A stretch of DNA of 64,000 bases from Trichostrongylus colubriformis (lineage: Eukaryota; Nematoda; Chromadorea; Rhabditida; Trichostrongylidae): assembly GCA_963978905.1 (NCBI GenBank), contig OZ022258.1, positions 52,498,591-52,562,590 of the forward strand. The letters run 5' to 3'. Positions 36,630-48,421 of the stretch are shown here, piece after piece. The stretch's first letter is position 1, and every line of letters starts with the position of its first letter. The notes below the pieces were generated by a model. The model saw only the letters and a list, made by a program, of their open reading frames with translations, was not told the DNA's origin and searched no databases. Position numbers and translations under genes: made by a program.

Positions 36630-37741
36630 GATCCTTCCTTTGACCTTTGATCTGTACTCGACTGCTCTTTTCTGAGAAAGCTAATATGAATCAATTTCTT
36701 GCCCATTCAATTTCCACCTTACCTTCAGGTCAGATGCTGGAGTCAACTAGGCTCATTTTCAAAGTTGCAGCAGACCGTTAAAAAATGCTGTTCGATCCCA
36801 TCCACCTCTTTAGGTACCAATCCCTGCAAACTGTTTAAACCCGGTTATCACAGAAATTACAAAAAGAGAGAATGATAAGCATGTTAGGCATAACCTGCGA
36901 AGCGATCTGTTGTCCGAACCGTGATGTTTACATGAGCGAGACCATCTATGGCAGTTGCAAGTGCTGTCAAACGTTGGAATGGGACATTCGCGTGCTCTGC
37001 GTCTCCGTAGAGCTTTGGAATGACAGGCGAAAAGAAATGATTGGCAATAAAGATTGAAACAACCAAGTTCGTGCTCGTGCTTGACTAAGCCGCCTTTGGG
37101 AATTGAATCACGAAGAAGTTGGTGTTGCGCATGGAGACAAACATCAACATAAATTTAAAGGACTCGTGAGATATAATAATTGTCCGGTTAACATAGCTGT
37201 GTATCAAAAGTAATCAAAAAGTAAATAAAATATAATAATTGTCACTAAACACATTTCAAGAGATCGCCTTACTAGTCCCAAAAATGTTCAAAAAGAGGAG
37301 GACTTGAAGAAAACTTCAAGGGGTTTATTGAAGTACGGCTCTCCCCACTTTTCAACATAGATTACGACCCCCTAAGGATTGTTTGGCCCATGCTTGACCC
37401 TGAGAATTCGGGAACACATTACATGTGACAAATTTCAAAGGGCAAATTGAATTATGTAAAATCAAATTATGATCAAGGTAAATGTGAAAATGCCGAAGTG
37501 AATGATGAGAATCCAGAACTGGTCCGGTGGTAATACCACGCATGGCCGTACGACGTTCAAATAGTCGCTCATACAAAGCAGCTGGTTTTGTTATTGACAC
37601 GACACTACTGTAGATAAAAGAACCGAGTACACGCCACTTTGCAAACACAGTTGACGTAATTGATAACATTTATTGAAAAGCACTTTAACTAAACATCGCC
37701 CTCGACTCGACCCTTCAAAAAATGCATACGCGTCTACTCTA

Positions 37742-37910
37742 CGGGCAGGGCAGTCCCAGGTGTTGAGGAAAATACCCGCCTCGGTACGACCCCATCCCCC
37801 TCCACGTGGACCAAACAAGACCCCCCTCTTTTTGACCTCTACAATAACCGTAACTGTTGCCGGGTTTTATAGATGCAATGCGTTCTATTGCTAATTATTC
37901 TTAACTGAAG
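37742..37910. mobile_element. Element J fragment
   Basis: GGCAGTCCCAGGTGTTGAGG end, then CTCTACAATAACCGTAACTG and TTGCCGGGTTTTATAGATGC, as in the other J copies. Confidence 0.6.
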
Positions 37911-37929
37911 CGGAAAGATGTTTATTTCA

Positions 37930-39780
37930 CGTTTCCGTACTCGTTTCAGTGCCCAATTACTACGGCACCCTTTCCACGCACCCATCGCGTCGCGATCCAC
38001 ATCGTAATCTACGGGCGTGCGTCACTGGAACAGAATCTTCACGTGCCTGCGTGAGGGGTGCGACGCGATGCGTGCGTGGGATATTAGTGCGATATTAGTT
38101 GGGTCCTGAAACGATTACAGAATCATGGAATTGCCGTGGGCGATTCCTTGCCAAAGAGGATGGGCAATTATTAACAATTGCTGGGCTACAATACAATGGC
38201 ACGTAAGAGGCGGCAAAAGTTCACATATGTGTATTCATCTTGCAGATATGGTTGGCAACAAAAAGGTGGTATAAACTAACACATTGAAAAGAAATAGTGT
38301 AAACAATGAGAATTTCAGGGTCACAGGATTTCGAAATCGAAAAATAAATGATTCAACCCTCGAGGACGATGAATAGGAGGCTATGATGGCAATGGGCAAC
38401 ACCTGACACCGATGACAATGAGCAATTTAGCTATCGCCGTTCGCTGCACTTCAAGAGCAACTGCCACTGTTGGATAAATTGCATTCCATTAAGAGTGGTC
38501 CCAGCTCTACCGAAAGATCATCAATTCAGCAGATGGGATTCATGTCAGTGGCGAGATGGGCGCCCCGAGTATTTCAAACTGTGCCCTCCTCCTCCCCCCC
38601 CCCTGGAGTTTGTGACAGAACATAATCATTTGAATTGATTTCTAAAAAGGGTTATAGCTCTGCTCCTATGACGTCATCTTCTTCATCCTCTTATCATACT
38701 GTTAATTGCATTGGCTCAGCTTCCTTGGTGGTCAAGCCAGTTGCATCTGAGTGGAAAATGCTCATCAAATCTGAGCTCGTTTTTACTTTCTATATGGCAA
38801 AAAATGGGTTCTTAATTTGTTCTTCTCAGGGGGTTCTGCATGGTCATATGCTCCCTACACGTTTATTGCATAATCATGGGAGGCAGTAAAGGTAGTTCAG
38901 GCCGAGCATGGAGGGATCACTGACTTTTGGAGTCGAGAAGCCTGGAACTATTAAAGTGAAGAGAAACGGGATGAAACGGTCGAAAACCTGAGAATTAATA
39001 TCTCTTTTCACTGCTATTTTCAATTAGGGGGTGGGCTAAGTTGAAAAGAAAAGAAAGGGAGCTTAAACATGACAAGTGGCAGCCGTTGCAAAAAATCATC
39101 TCGGAACTCGGGATGCTCCTTCACCCCGTTGAAAAAATCATCTTCAGAACTCGGGACGCTCCTTCCGCCGGGAATTTCACATCGATAGTTTTCTCAGACC
39201 ACAACCTTTCATTTGGATGATTCAGTGTAGTTCTCGTTACCAATGTTATCCCTACTACCGTCATTGAGACATCCCATGAGCCACTAGGGAGCTGAAAAAA
39301 CGGGAAGTGGGAGTAAACTCCGAAGAGATCGAGGATATAATAGGGGAAGACATCTGAGAGAGGTGATGATAAAAAAGTGAGGAAAACGAGCTTATCGGAG
39401 AGATCGTTGTAGGTTATCTTTGGAGCGAATACATGTATGCATATGTAGGGCTCCACTTCAGATGCAGTAATATGCTTTCATGACCAATACATTCAAAAAA
39501 GACCGAATCGATCAAACCATAGAGGTTTCTGTTCCCTTGAAAAATTTAGGTGATAACCGTTGGAGTCCGTTGATTGTTCATCACCCGCAGGATTTGTTAC
39601 CACGCGCTCTAGTATTTACAATGTGTCACAATAGCGTTTTCTTTCGAGTCTCTAGATATTCTCAGGGGGGGAGGGGGTTCTCTCATTTTAAGTGTGTTAA
39701 AGGTAACTTGGACATTGATCATTACTGCCGCGTTTTTCCTGGTCTCAAGGCTGCGCTGGAACGGGGTTATGAAGTTTTGT
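37930..39780. other. No supported gene
   Basis: Open frames at 38635-38889 (+) and 39456-39121 (-, 111 codons) have no clear splice context. Part of 39730-39800 is repeat also found near 5.3 kb. Confidence 0.4.
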
Positions 39781-39789
39781 TGTACGGGC

Positions 39790-40372
39790 CCCTCACTTAG
39801 GGTGCGCTCCTCCCACTGTGCCTAGGCCTCTTCAACGATCTAAGTGAACCCATTTCTGACCTAATCTATCTTCTTCCCACGTTGAGGGCACAATCAAACC
39901 CAGTTAACAATTTTCGGTCTGAAAATGAAACATCCTAGTGACGCTCCGCCCTCCGTGAGACGAGCTTGATTTGGTCCATGTATGCTCTTTACTTCATGTC
40001 CATGCCCTACCTATCCCAAACTGGTCCCCATTTCCACAAGTTGTTTTCCATGTGACGTCCAAGCTCCGCCCACCACTACAAATGCTCCGCCTGCTGTGTC
40101 CATAATTATTTCGTGACCTTAAGAAGCTCATCACTGACATAAATCCATCTTCTGCCCACGTTTGGGGTACGTTCGAACCAGTTAACAATTCACGTTTTGA
40201 AAACGGTACATTTCAGTGCACGCTTCGCCCACCGTGGGCGGAGCTAAATTTGGCTTATTTGGGCTCTTTACTTCTTGTGCCATACAACACCCATTGCCAA
40301 ACTTGTCCCCATCTCCACAGGTCGCTTTTCATAAAATTCCTAATTTTGTGACAGTCGAACGGACGGGGGAAC
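39790..40372 (+). repeat. Dispersed copies of the satellite unit
   Basis: At least two units in inverted orientation to the 15-16 kb array (GGTCCATGTATGCTCTTTAC, CCCTACCTATCCCAAAC, GTCCCCATCTCCACAGGTCG). It ends in the same TTTGTGACAG..GGACGG edge. Confidence 0.75.
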
Positions 40373-40392
40373 GCACGGACGTACAGCCACAA

Positions 40393-40621
40393 GGTGGGGG
40401 TCACGAGGTCGAATTTCCGTTTCGCGGCAGTGCACTCGCGGCGCCACCAGTACCATCGCCGTATCGATTTCCCATGGAAGCGGGCCGAGCGTGACTGCAT
40501 CATGTTTGCGCTTCCACTCATGCCACATTGCCTCGCTTGAAGGCTGCCATGTCCTGCCACTGGCACTCGCACCTGCCGCGCCGCTCCGCGCGCGACCGCG
40601 CGGAAATTCGACCTCCACCCT
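40393..40621. mobile_element. GC-rich foldback MITE, family H copy 2
   Basis: Inverted ends GGTGGGGGTCACGAGGTCGA and CGGAAATTCGACCTCCACCC, with GCACTCGCGGCGCC inside. Confidence 0.65.
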
Positions 40622-40639
40622 ACAGCCATGTGTACCAAG

Positions 40640-42945
40640 CATTTTATATATAGTAGTGGGCGAACAAATGAAAATGCGGCTGTGCCACATATTGCACATA
40701 CCCCCCCCCCCCCTGAGACCGTGGTTTTGCCTCTAATTCTCCATTGCTGTGAATCGCTTTAGTAAACAACAACTATTGCTAACACAGCAGCAGAAACTTC
40801 AAGCTCTTTTTTTATGTATAAGCCGTAGCCCTTTCTATATTAGGGATTAGAGCTCAAATCTTTGATAAGCATTCATTTCAGACATTTTGACACTCATTCG
40901 ACAAAAAACGATGCAAATTGTCACTCAATCGGAGTCATGAGCGACTAAAGTGAGTGACGTATATCAAAAGAATGCGAAAATCGTCCTCGTAGTTGTTCAG
41001 AGAGGACTCATGAGGCAACTTGGAGAGCGAGGTTGACGCCTTTAACTGGCGGATTCCAAGTAGACTACTCAATCAACTCGGAAGTTAATGAGTGGCGAAT
41101 TTCCTCTCACTGATTACGGAGAAAAGGGAAAATCTTTCGTTTCACTGCCACTATAGGATTGATTGGATGGCTCATAGGACAAGGGCACGATAAGATTTAT
41201 CAAAGAGTGGCTATTTTTCAAGAAACAGTGGGGGTGACTGCATGGAAGCCGACACGCTTACGCTGAGACGAGTTCGAATAAAGGAAATTCCTCGGTGGGA
41301 TTGATAGGCCATCAAGCGCAGAAAAGCTCATGAGATTTTAAGCCTACTACACTGGGCAGAATAAGGCTTGAGAAACTGATCGAAGGAGGGTAATGCCATG
41401 GCTCGGGATGTCTGGTCCTCAAGTCAGTACACTGAGGCAACACTCATACATACATCTTCATGCTGAAGATACAGCACTGGTGAATTCCCCACTCAAATTT
41501 TATTTTAATTTCGCATTTAAATTTCGCAGGCAGCTTTCCGTTGTGTGCTCAGAGTATCTAAGGCCTAGGAAAGTATAATGCAGATGATACGAGGCCAGTC
41601 CATGAGAGTGAACACTGCTGTTAGAGCTTTATCGTAACCTTTGTTCAGCTGCAGATGTGTGTTTTTTCTTTCCTACTGTTTGGACTTTTATTTTACTTTT
41701 TTTCATCACAGGCCTTTATTTACAATGAATCTTATTAGTTTGTTAATGTATGAAGCAGAGTGACGCTGGCTATAGTGTTCCCCAAAAGTATAGGTTCATC
41801 CTATCTCCCATACATATCTCTAGAATAGATTACCGTTTCTCTTCCGAACATGCTGTAGCTAATGGCTGCCGCGATCAAACGTATCAGTGAAGCTGAACAC
41901 AAAGAACAGCAAAAATTTTGTTTTTATTTTTTCGAAAATTAGAGTGCCCCGAAACCATGGGCTCACCTAGGACTTCGAATTCTCTTGACAAAACTTACAA
42001 CAAGAAGAACAATATTTTGAGAATTCTGTGACCTTTCCTCTCCTTTCACTCCTTTCAGTCATCCGCTTCGGCATTTCCTGGACAAGTCGCGCTCATGAAT
42101 GGCGCCCTTCAGCTCTGAAACGTTTGCAGCAGAGTAAACATCTGGAACAAGGGAAGTCCCAAGGTTTTCGATTGAATTCTAGCCCGGCGACTTGGTTGGC
42201 CACAGAAAAAGCCTGTCAAGCCATGTGGTTCATCTAAATTGAACTTCTTCTTATCTGAAAATATCACCTGCAACGTTTTTACTTATACGTCATGAACTTA
42301 CGTCAATATTACGTCAATAATACTACGTCAATAAAGTAACCTTGCAATTCACCTCATCGCACTGATGCTTCAGGCTCCTATGTTCCTCAGCTTGACTTTC
42401 CAACAAACAGAAAAAATCCCATGCGCATTTTTGACCAACTAATACACGTGATGATGGAGCGCATGCAGAGTTTATTTCAATAATCTATTCCTTTCAACAA
42501 CTCCATGATATTAGAAGCTTATTCCTTTTGATGATCCCATGGCACTCATTACCGTCGTCTTGCGCTAAGCCCATGAGGGGTTTGTGGGCAATCGTGCCGT
42601 CATTAGTCATGCTCATGTCGATGATTGATTGTTGATTGCAAATTACGGCACTCATATTACTGGAGTAAGGCAAATCCGAGAGAATGGAGTTTGTTTTCCA
42701 CATGCGACAGCTACACAGCATGGCGTCGCCATTCATCTAGTGGATTTTCGTTGGATCCTAAGTTATTACTTAACATAGTCATCGGCGATGAAGAATAGGT
42801 TCTATTTGTCATCATTTCAAAAACGGCATCACTTCGATTATGGCAATTGAGAAGCCAGAGGCACCATTCCCCTGTGTACGTGGTTGTAAGTCGTCATCAA
42901 TTATTAGGTGATTTACTTACACTGACCATACTGTTGCAAATCTTC
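40640..42945. other. No supported gene
   Basis: Only short frames. The minus-strand frame 42736-42494 looks mildly protein-like but has no splice partner. Confidence 0.4.
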
Positions 42946-42951
42946 TAATTA

Positions 42952-43821
42952 TTAGATTGAACCATAATTTCTGCTACACTTTTGATTTTTCTTGGAGGAA
43001 ACTGTGGAAGCTCCTGGAATATTAGGTAAAGGGGGGATTTCAAAGCGAGTGAAAAGGATTACTGATTAAGAAGTCCGAATTCTCCATGACTTCACTTAGC
43101 AGTGAATCAACGACAATTTCGCCAGAGACCTCCGGCTCCCTCCACTTCACAATCTGCGTCGGTTCCTCAGCACACAAGGCTCAGCAACCTGATCATTGGT
43201 GACGAGAGGTAGACCCTCTACGTCAACTACCACCATGGTGTCGGCAATGGTTGAAACCGGGCGATTCGCAGATCCGACGCCGAAGAGTGATCTGCACCCG
43301 AAGAAGACCCTTCTATGGGTCTGGTGTTGCGCAACGGGCGTTATTCACTGGGAACTGTGCCATGCAACACGATAGTCACTGCCGATCTCTACAGCAGGCA
43401 ATAGGACACAGTAGCTACAAAACTTACCGGAAAATGGCCCGAGTCTTCTTCCTCGACGACAACGCTCACCCAAATGTTGCAACGTTGACGTATCAAAGGA
43501 TCCAGGACCTTATTCGGGCCAAGCTCCCCCACTCACCGTATTCTCCGGACATGGCCCCAACTGCCCACCACCTATTCCGATGTCTGAGCCACTTCCATGA
43601 CAGACGACAGTTCAAAGACGACGATGATCTCAAAATAGGCCTCCAGACTTTCTTCAACCAGAAATCCTCAGAATTTTACAAGCTAGGCATCTATAATCTC
43701 ATTATTCGCTGGCAATGTATTGTTGATCATAATGGTACATATTTTATTGATTGAAGAGATACAAATAAAGAAAAATAAATTTGAGATTTTCCACAAAGAC
43801 AAAGATTATGGATCAACCTAA
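42952..43821 (+). pseudogene. Dead mariner transposon with degraded transposase
   Basis: Inverted ends TTAGATTGAACCATAATTTC and AAAGATTATGGATCAACCTA. From about 43200 the interior resembles the C-terminal half of mariner transposase: LYVNYHHG, WLKPGD, FLDDNAHPNVA, LPHSPYSPDMAP, HHLFRCLSHF, IIRWQCIVDHNGTYFID. A stop replaces the tryptophan after the first catalytic motif, and frame changes follow. The last catalytic aspartate (APSDYHLF in the family) is alanine here (APTAHHLF). At 870 bp it is shorter than a full mariner (about 1.3 kb), so the N-terminal part is deleted. Confidence 0.9.
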
Positions 43822-44263
43822 TAAAGGCATTAATTGAAGAAACATCTTGCGAGTTCGAGAAGTTCGTTCAAGGAACGCCTGGTACAACTTGACGATTACA
43901 ATAAGGTGAGTTTCGTCGTCAGACTTGCAAATGTGACCGCACAGAAATGCAAAATACGCACAGCAGGGAAGGGAATCCCTTTTAGATTGGGACCTATAAA
44001 AGAACATCTGGGAATCGCGGTGGTTCTGGAGGTATTGTCATTAGAGGCATCGGGAGGGGGCGATTTGGACTAGAGTAAACACTTGCAGTCGACCGCACAC
44101 GACGTCTTCCCATGACGTCAAAAGTGAATCCAGTGTACTTTGTTTAATCATGTACACATTTTTCTTCGTATTCCCCTTATTCTTCATTCACTGTTTCACT
44201 TGTGCTGTGGTCTGTTGCTTCATGTGTCTAACATCTTCAGAAATGAAATCAAACTTCTTCTAC

Positions 44264-44420
44264 GGCCGCGTTCATACTTTGCGCACCGACGCCGTCGCCG
44301 CCGACAACGGCGTCCATAATGCGCAGCGTTTGCAAAATTCTTGACCCAATCACACTACAGTATGGTGATTGTGGCCGATTCGAATCTTGGCGCTGTGCCT
44401 GCGTACAGCTCAAGGTGAAG
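44264..44420. mobile_element. Family E MITE, left-end fragment
   Basis: GGCCGCGTTCATACTTTGCG and GACGCCGTCGCCGCC match the left half of the 17.8 kb copy. Confidence 0.6.
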
Positions 44421-44429
44421 CGGGTGTAG

Positions 44430-46128
44430 GTTAGGACACGCGGATTTTGACCTATGCCTGTTACCCTGTGACGGCATGTGGCCTTTGCCCTGTGACATAA
44501 TTTATTCAGACACTTTGTTCATGTAAATCCTGTCCTCCCTGCTAGTCTGTTCCGTTGTATTGATGAATGGGTGATGCTAGTGGACATCATCCTTGAGAAA
44601 AAGTGAATACATAGTTTTATTCTTGACAGGAAATTAAAATAGAGCCGTCCATACTTCAGGAATATCCAATTTGTTGAAGTCAACTGTCACACCCAAATAT
44701 ATGTAGAGAAAACTGTCATAGAGAACAAGTTCAAGGGAGGTGCATGGTCATCGCGGACCTAGTGCCCCTACTGTCCGCGTGTCCCAACCGTCACCTTAGG
44801 TGAAGCGAGCTAAGAAAGCAATAGCAGCCCAAAGGCGCGTTTTTCAACGCACCTCGACACTTGAGAGTGCCCTGTGCGTGGCCTCAGTAAAGAGTTGGGT
44901 GGAGAGCTTTCCTGGAGATGAGAAGGAGGTGAAATGAGACGAATTACGCGCCAAATATTTCCCTTAGCCTCTCAACATTCATGCAAATCCCGTCCGGTGA
45001 ACCATTTTCCCGTCCTGCCTAACCAAATTGTGTTCTTTCTGATCTTGATTCTTGAAAATTTGGAATGGTTCAAATTACAGTTCCAGCTGTGGGCGTGGTC
45101 GAAACGCACTCAGCGTCCCAATCACCAATTAAGGCCACCCCGCCCCGAGTGAGGCTAAAATGTGCTTCCAAACCATGACTAACTCTTCACCCATCCGTGT
45201 GTTATATATTTTCATATAATGAGCGCCTTAATGAACCAGAATTATGACATAAAATTGGACAAAAAACCAACTCTTCAGCCCGTACCATCGTTAAATTCTT
45301 CAACTTGATTGATTATGAGGTGTTTCATAATCGTGAGCTTTCCGCTCGGTGATACGAATTTCATTCAAATGTGACTTCCCGGCCCGTCAATTAGTATGTC
45401 AGCTGGTTTTCTGAGACAATGTTTATTGAGCATACCACTCCGATACGTTGGTCCTCGTAAATCAAACAACTTCCCTTTACGTTGTTTTTATCGAATGGCC
45501 TCTTTCATTCTACTAGCATTATTATGTAGTATCTGAAGCCTGTGATACAACTGGAACCGAATAAAGCCCCACTCCATTATCGAGGGATAAACATCGGCTT
45601 CTGTCGCAATAAACATCGAAGGCAAAACAGAGAACACTGCACGAACGACCGCAACGCCACCCGCGTCGCGGCACTTCGAAGGATTGCAGTGTTCGTCGTA
45701 TGAATTGCAGCTCCATTTTTCAGATTAGCTGACTCACTTCGGCTTCCCTTTTGTCGGCAATTCACGTTTCTTTTTGTGACATACTTTGTCCTCAGTTTCA
45801 TGGACGATGCTTTAATTTCCGCTTTCAATGGTCTTTTCAGCAAAGTTAGCCCACTCATTCATTGTTCCTTTTTGTTTTCCAGAAATTTTTATGTTCCGAT
45901 GGTGCTACCGTTGATTTTAGTGTTACTTTAATTTCATTCGCGCCCATTGTCAAAAGCGTCTGGTTTGCTTTCCTCGTATTCTTCGCTAGATTCTATGCTC
46001 TTGTACTTTCAAAGTGCACAGTAAAAGTGAGACAATACTTTCAACTTCTTTTTTATAATGGTCATTATTCTGATTTGATCTGCAAGGGAAGATTTGTTAA
46101 GCACCATAATACTTTGGTAACTTATGTA
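44430..46128. other. No supported gene
   Basis: 45858-45480 is open in several minus-strand frames (GC-rich patch), but no frame keeps phase between acceptors and donors. Confidence 0.4.
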
Positions 46129-47019
46129 TTAGGTCGTAATGAAAGTTCTGGCTAGTTTTGCGGGTTCAAAGGTAAATTCAAATATTAGAGCGCTAGCATG
46201 AATCAGCCTACATATTGGGCTCCTTAAACACACAAAAAGTTGCTCTTTCTGAATATTCATTTTATTTGGAATGCCACAAGGTTATCGAATTATTAGGGAA
46301 ATTTTAAAGTACCGCGAAAATGGCACTCTTTGAATGACTTCACTTCACGAGTTCTTGTTTAGTCGCAAAGACAACCACAATGACAGTGAGAATGAGCGCT
46401 GTAGGGGGAGGGGATAAAGCATTGTATGGAACTCTTTGTCCCTGGTTTCAGAAGTGTAAAAATGAGAATGAGCTGCTCAAATCAATTGATCAAGTCGTTT
46501 TAACTAAAAGGGCAGGAAGTGATGACGGTATACTCGCAGGGGATATCGAAAAGTATTGGCCTTCCCCACACAAACTTGGCTGACTACCTCAAGTTATTCT
46601 GTTTCGAAAAACCCCAAAAATGGGTGCCGCGTGACCCCTCGGAGCAGCCATGCGCGAACGCATTCCCCACAAATCGTTTTCCAGTAATTAATGCAGTTGC
46701 AGACTGAAGCCTTCACTCGTCCATCGTATTTATCAGATCTGGCGCTAATTTAAGCCCGTCTTTCCCAAACATCTGGACAACTTCTTCGATAGCAGTGTGT
46801 TCGAAAAGACTGGTGATTTGAAGTCGACTTTTTTGATTTTGCGCAATATAAATCGTCGTCCTCTCTGGCAAAAAGAGATATGCTAATATGCATAATACTG
46901 CTAAAAGTGAAGCGTGTCGAATGGTGCTTATTCTGTGGGGAAAGATGCAGTCCGAGCCGGGTTATGATCTCCCGAAGTTGATATAGCGAAAAGCGGCCAA
47001 AACTTTCCTTACAACCTCA
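46129..47019 (+). mobile_element. Mariner-derived element C2
   Basis: Same family as 12191-13083 in the opposite orientation. Ends TTAGGTCGTAATGAAAGTTC / AAAACTTTCCTTACAACCT. The interior reads PWFQKCKNENELL and KWVPRDPSEQP, a remnant of the mariner helix-turn-helix region. Confidence 0.75.
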
Positions 47020-47106
47020 GATTTGTCATAGTATAAGCAGCAAAGGCAAATGACCGGAAGCCTTTTTATTCGCTGTGAAGTAATGGAGTTCTACTCGTTC
47101 AGGGTT

Positions 47107-47328
47107 TCAGGGTTCATCAATTGATTTCTGTCTGTATTTACTATGGAAAGAACCCATCGTGAACAAGTTCTCATTAGTCGGTATCAATCGTGTTAACTCC
47201 TTATCTTTTTCGTGACTGGTGTGATTGTCTGCATATTGAGATAACTGATCTCTGAATGTTTTTTGCTGCCCTCGTGCAGTCGTACGGAAGAAGGGCTTGA
47301 TTGATTCTCCACCAGTGATAAATTTTTG
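47107..47328 (-). CDS. Probable terminal exon of an unknown small gene
   Basis: A 74-codon frame behind a CTCGTGTTCAG acceptor ends at a TGA. Its composition is hydrophilic and protein-like (QKFITGGESIKPFF, DQLSQYADNHTSHEKDKEL, ENLFTMGSFHSKYRQK). A candidate first exon, 47612-47588, starts MGTSKAHK before a GTAGGA donor, but its phase leads into a different, shorter frame of this exon. The link is therefore unproven. It would be divergently oriented to PACS, with about 0.8 kb between starts. No family is recognised. Confidence 0.35.
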   Translation of the reverse strand, partial: QKFITGGESIKPFFRTTARGQQKTFRDQLSQYADNHTSHEKDKELTRLIPTNENLFTMGSFHSKYRQKSIDEP

Positions 47329-48350
47329 CTGAACACGAGCGCAAAGGGCAGTCAAAGTACAAGCAGTTGCAGCTGAACCTCATGGGTTACCAATTATCTT
47401 GTGATTGACTGGAAAATATTGAGACTTTTAACTATCATTCATTACTAGCTAAGAGAGTTACACTAAAGATTTAAAAAATGAACTCAAAGTGGGTTTCGGT
47501 TTACGAGGGACAGTTGTGATGGGGAGAAGAAATGCACACATCACGTGAGCCGAATGTGAAGTGGGCTATTTGATGCCGAGCTCCTACCTTTGTGTGCTTT
47601 ACTGGTTCCCATTGCTTGAGTATTCAATCGCTCGCAATCCTGATTTCAACTTTTTCTTTCGTTCAGTTTTATAATTCAGTTCGATAACCGTTTTCACTGC
47701 TCATCTCCTTTTTCTTTTTTCTTTATTCCCTTCTTATTATCCGTCTAGCTCTCATAATTACTTAACACTTGTTTGTGAACTTCCCTCGTTGCGCATTTTG
47801 TATTAAGAGCGTGTTAAGGCAGTCTTCAAGGTTGTAATAAGCACTGAACTCCTCTCTACTCTCATTGTGGTGCAAAGAGTTGCGTTGGGGACCATAATGG
47901 ATAGGGTGGTAGATTATCCACCTGTCGTCCATAACTGTTCCCGTGCTGTTTCCTACGTTGCTCGAACATGGCTGTGAAAGGGGTTAAATTAAGTTGGGGG
48001 GGGGGACTTAACTTTTGTCGATGTCAAAGCTCCTTTTCCCCCTAGGCTTACGCTGAAATTCATGCCCCTCCTCCTACATGAAAAAGTATCCACCAAAGCA
48101 TCTGTCTCATCTACCTCAGCCTAGGGAGGAAAAGGGGCTTCAACATCAGTCAAATTTTTGTGTCTCACTCGACATTATTTGACCCTGAGAAAGTTGTGAG
48201 CAGTGAAAATGCTGCGGTGTGTTACGGTCACGGTGTATTACCCTCTTAGCTTTGACAAGCAACATTTTCCATTTCTTTCTGCCTCCTATGTTGACTGTTC
48301 TTAGCGAAGAGCGTCTTTACTGGTATGAAGCCATTTGACAAATCGAATTT

Positions 48351-48358
48351 TCATTCAG
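48351..48358 (+). promoter_or_regulatory. Candidate trans-splice acceptor for PACS mRNA
   Basis: TCATTCAG ends 63 bases before the PACS initiator ATG at 48422. No cis donor for it is obvious upstream. Nematode mRNAs commonly receive a spliced leader at such a site, so this is a plausible 5' end. This is inferred from position and consensus only. Confidence 0.3.
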
Positions 48359-48421
48359 ATTCATTATCTAAATGGATACTGAGGCTACTTTTTGCTGGTG
48401 ACATTTCACGATCACGAAGTT

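Larger units (their letters stand above)
35842..36767. repeat. 429-bp direct duplication with inverted spacer
   Basis: Copies 35842-36270 and 36339-36767 are nearly identical; one visible difference is CAGGTGAGATG versus CAGGTCAGATG. The spacer contains an inverted copy of the unit's end (36277-36332 pairs with 36214-36269). Confidence 0.92.

Noticed and set aside
36884..37066. Minus-strand 60-codon frame ending TTDRFAGYA
   Set aside because: Plausible composition but no splice partner; left unannotated.
44370..44400. GATTCGAATC-type box as a possible tRNA B box
   Set aside because: It lies in a family E MITE fragment, with no A box and no cloverleaf.
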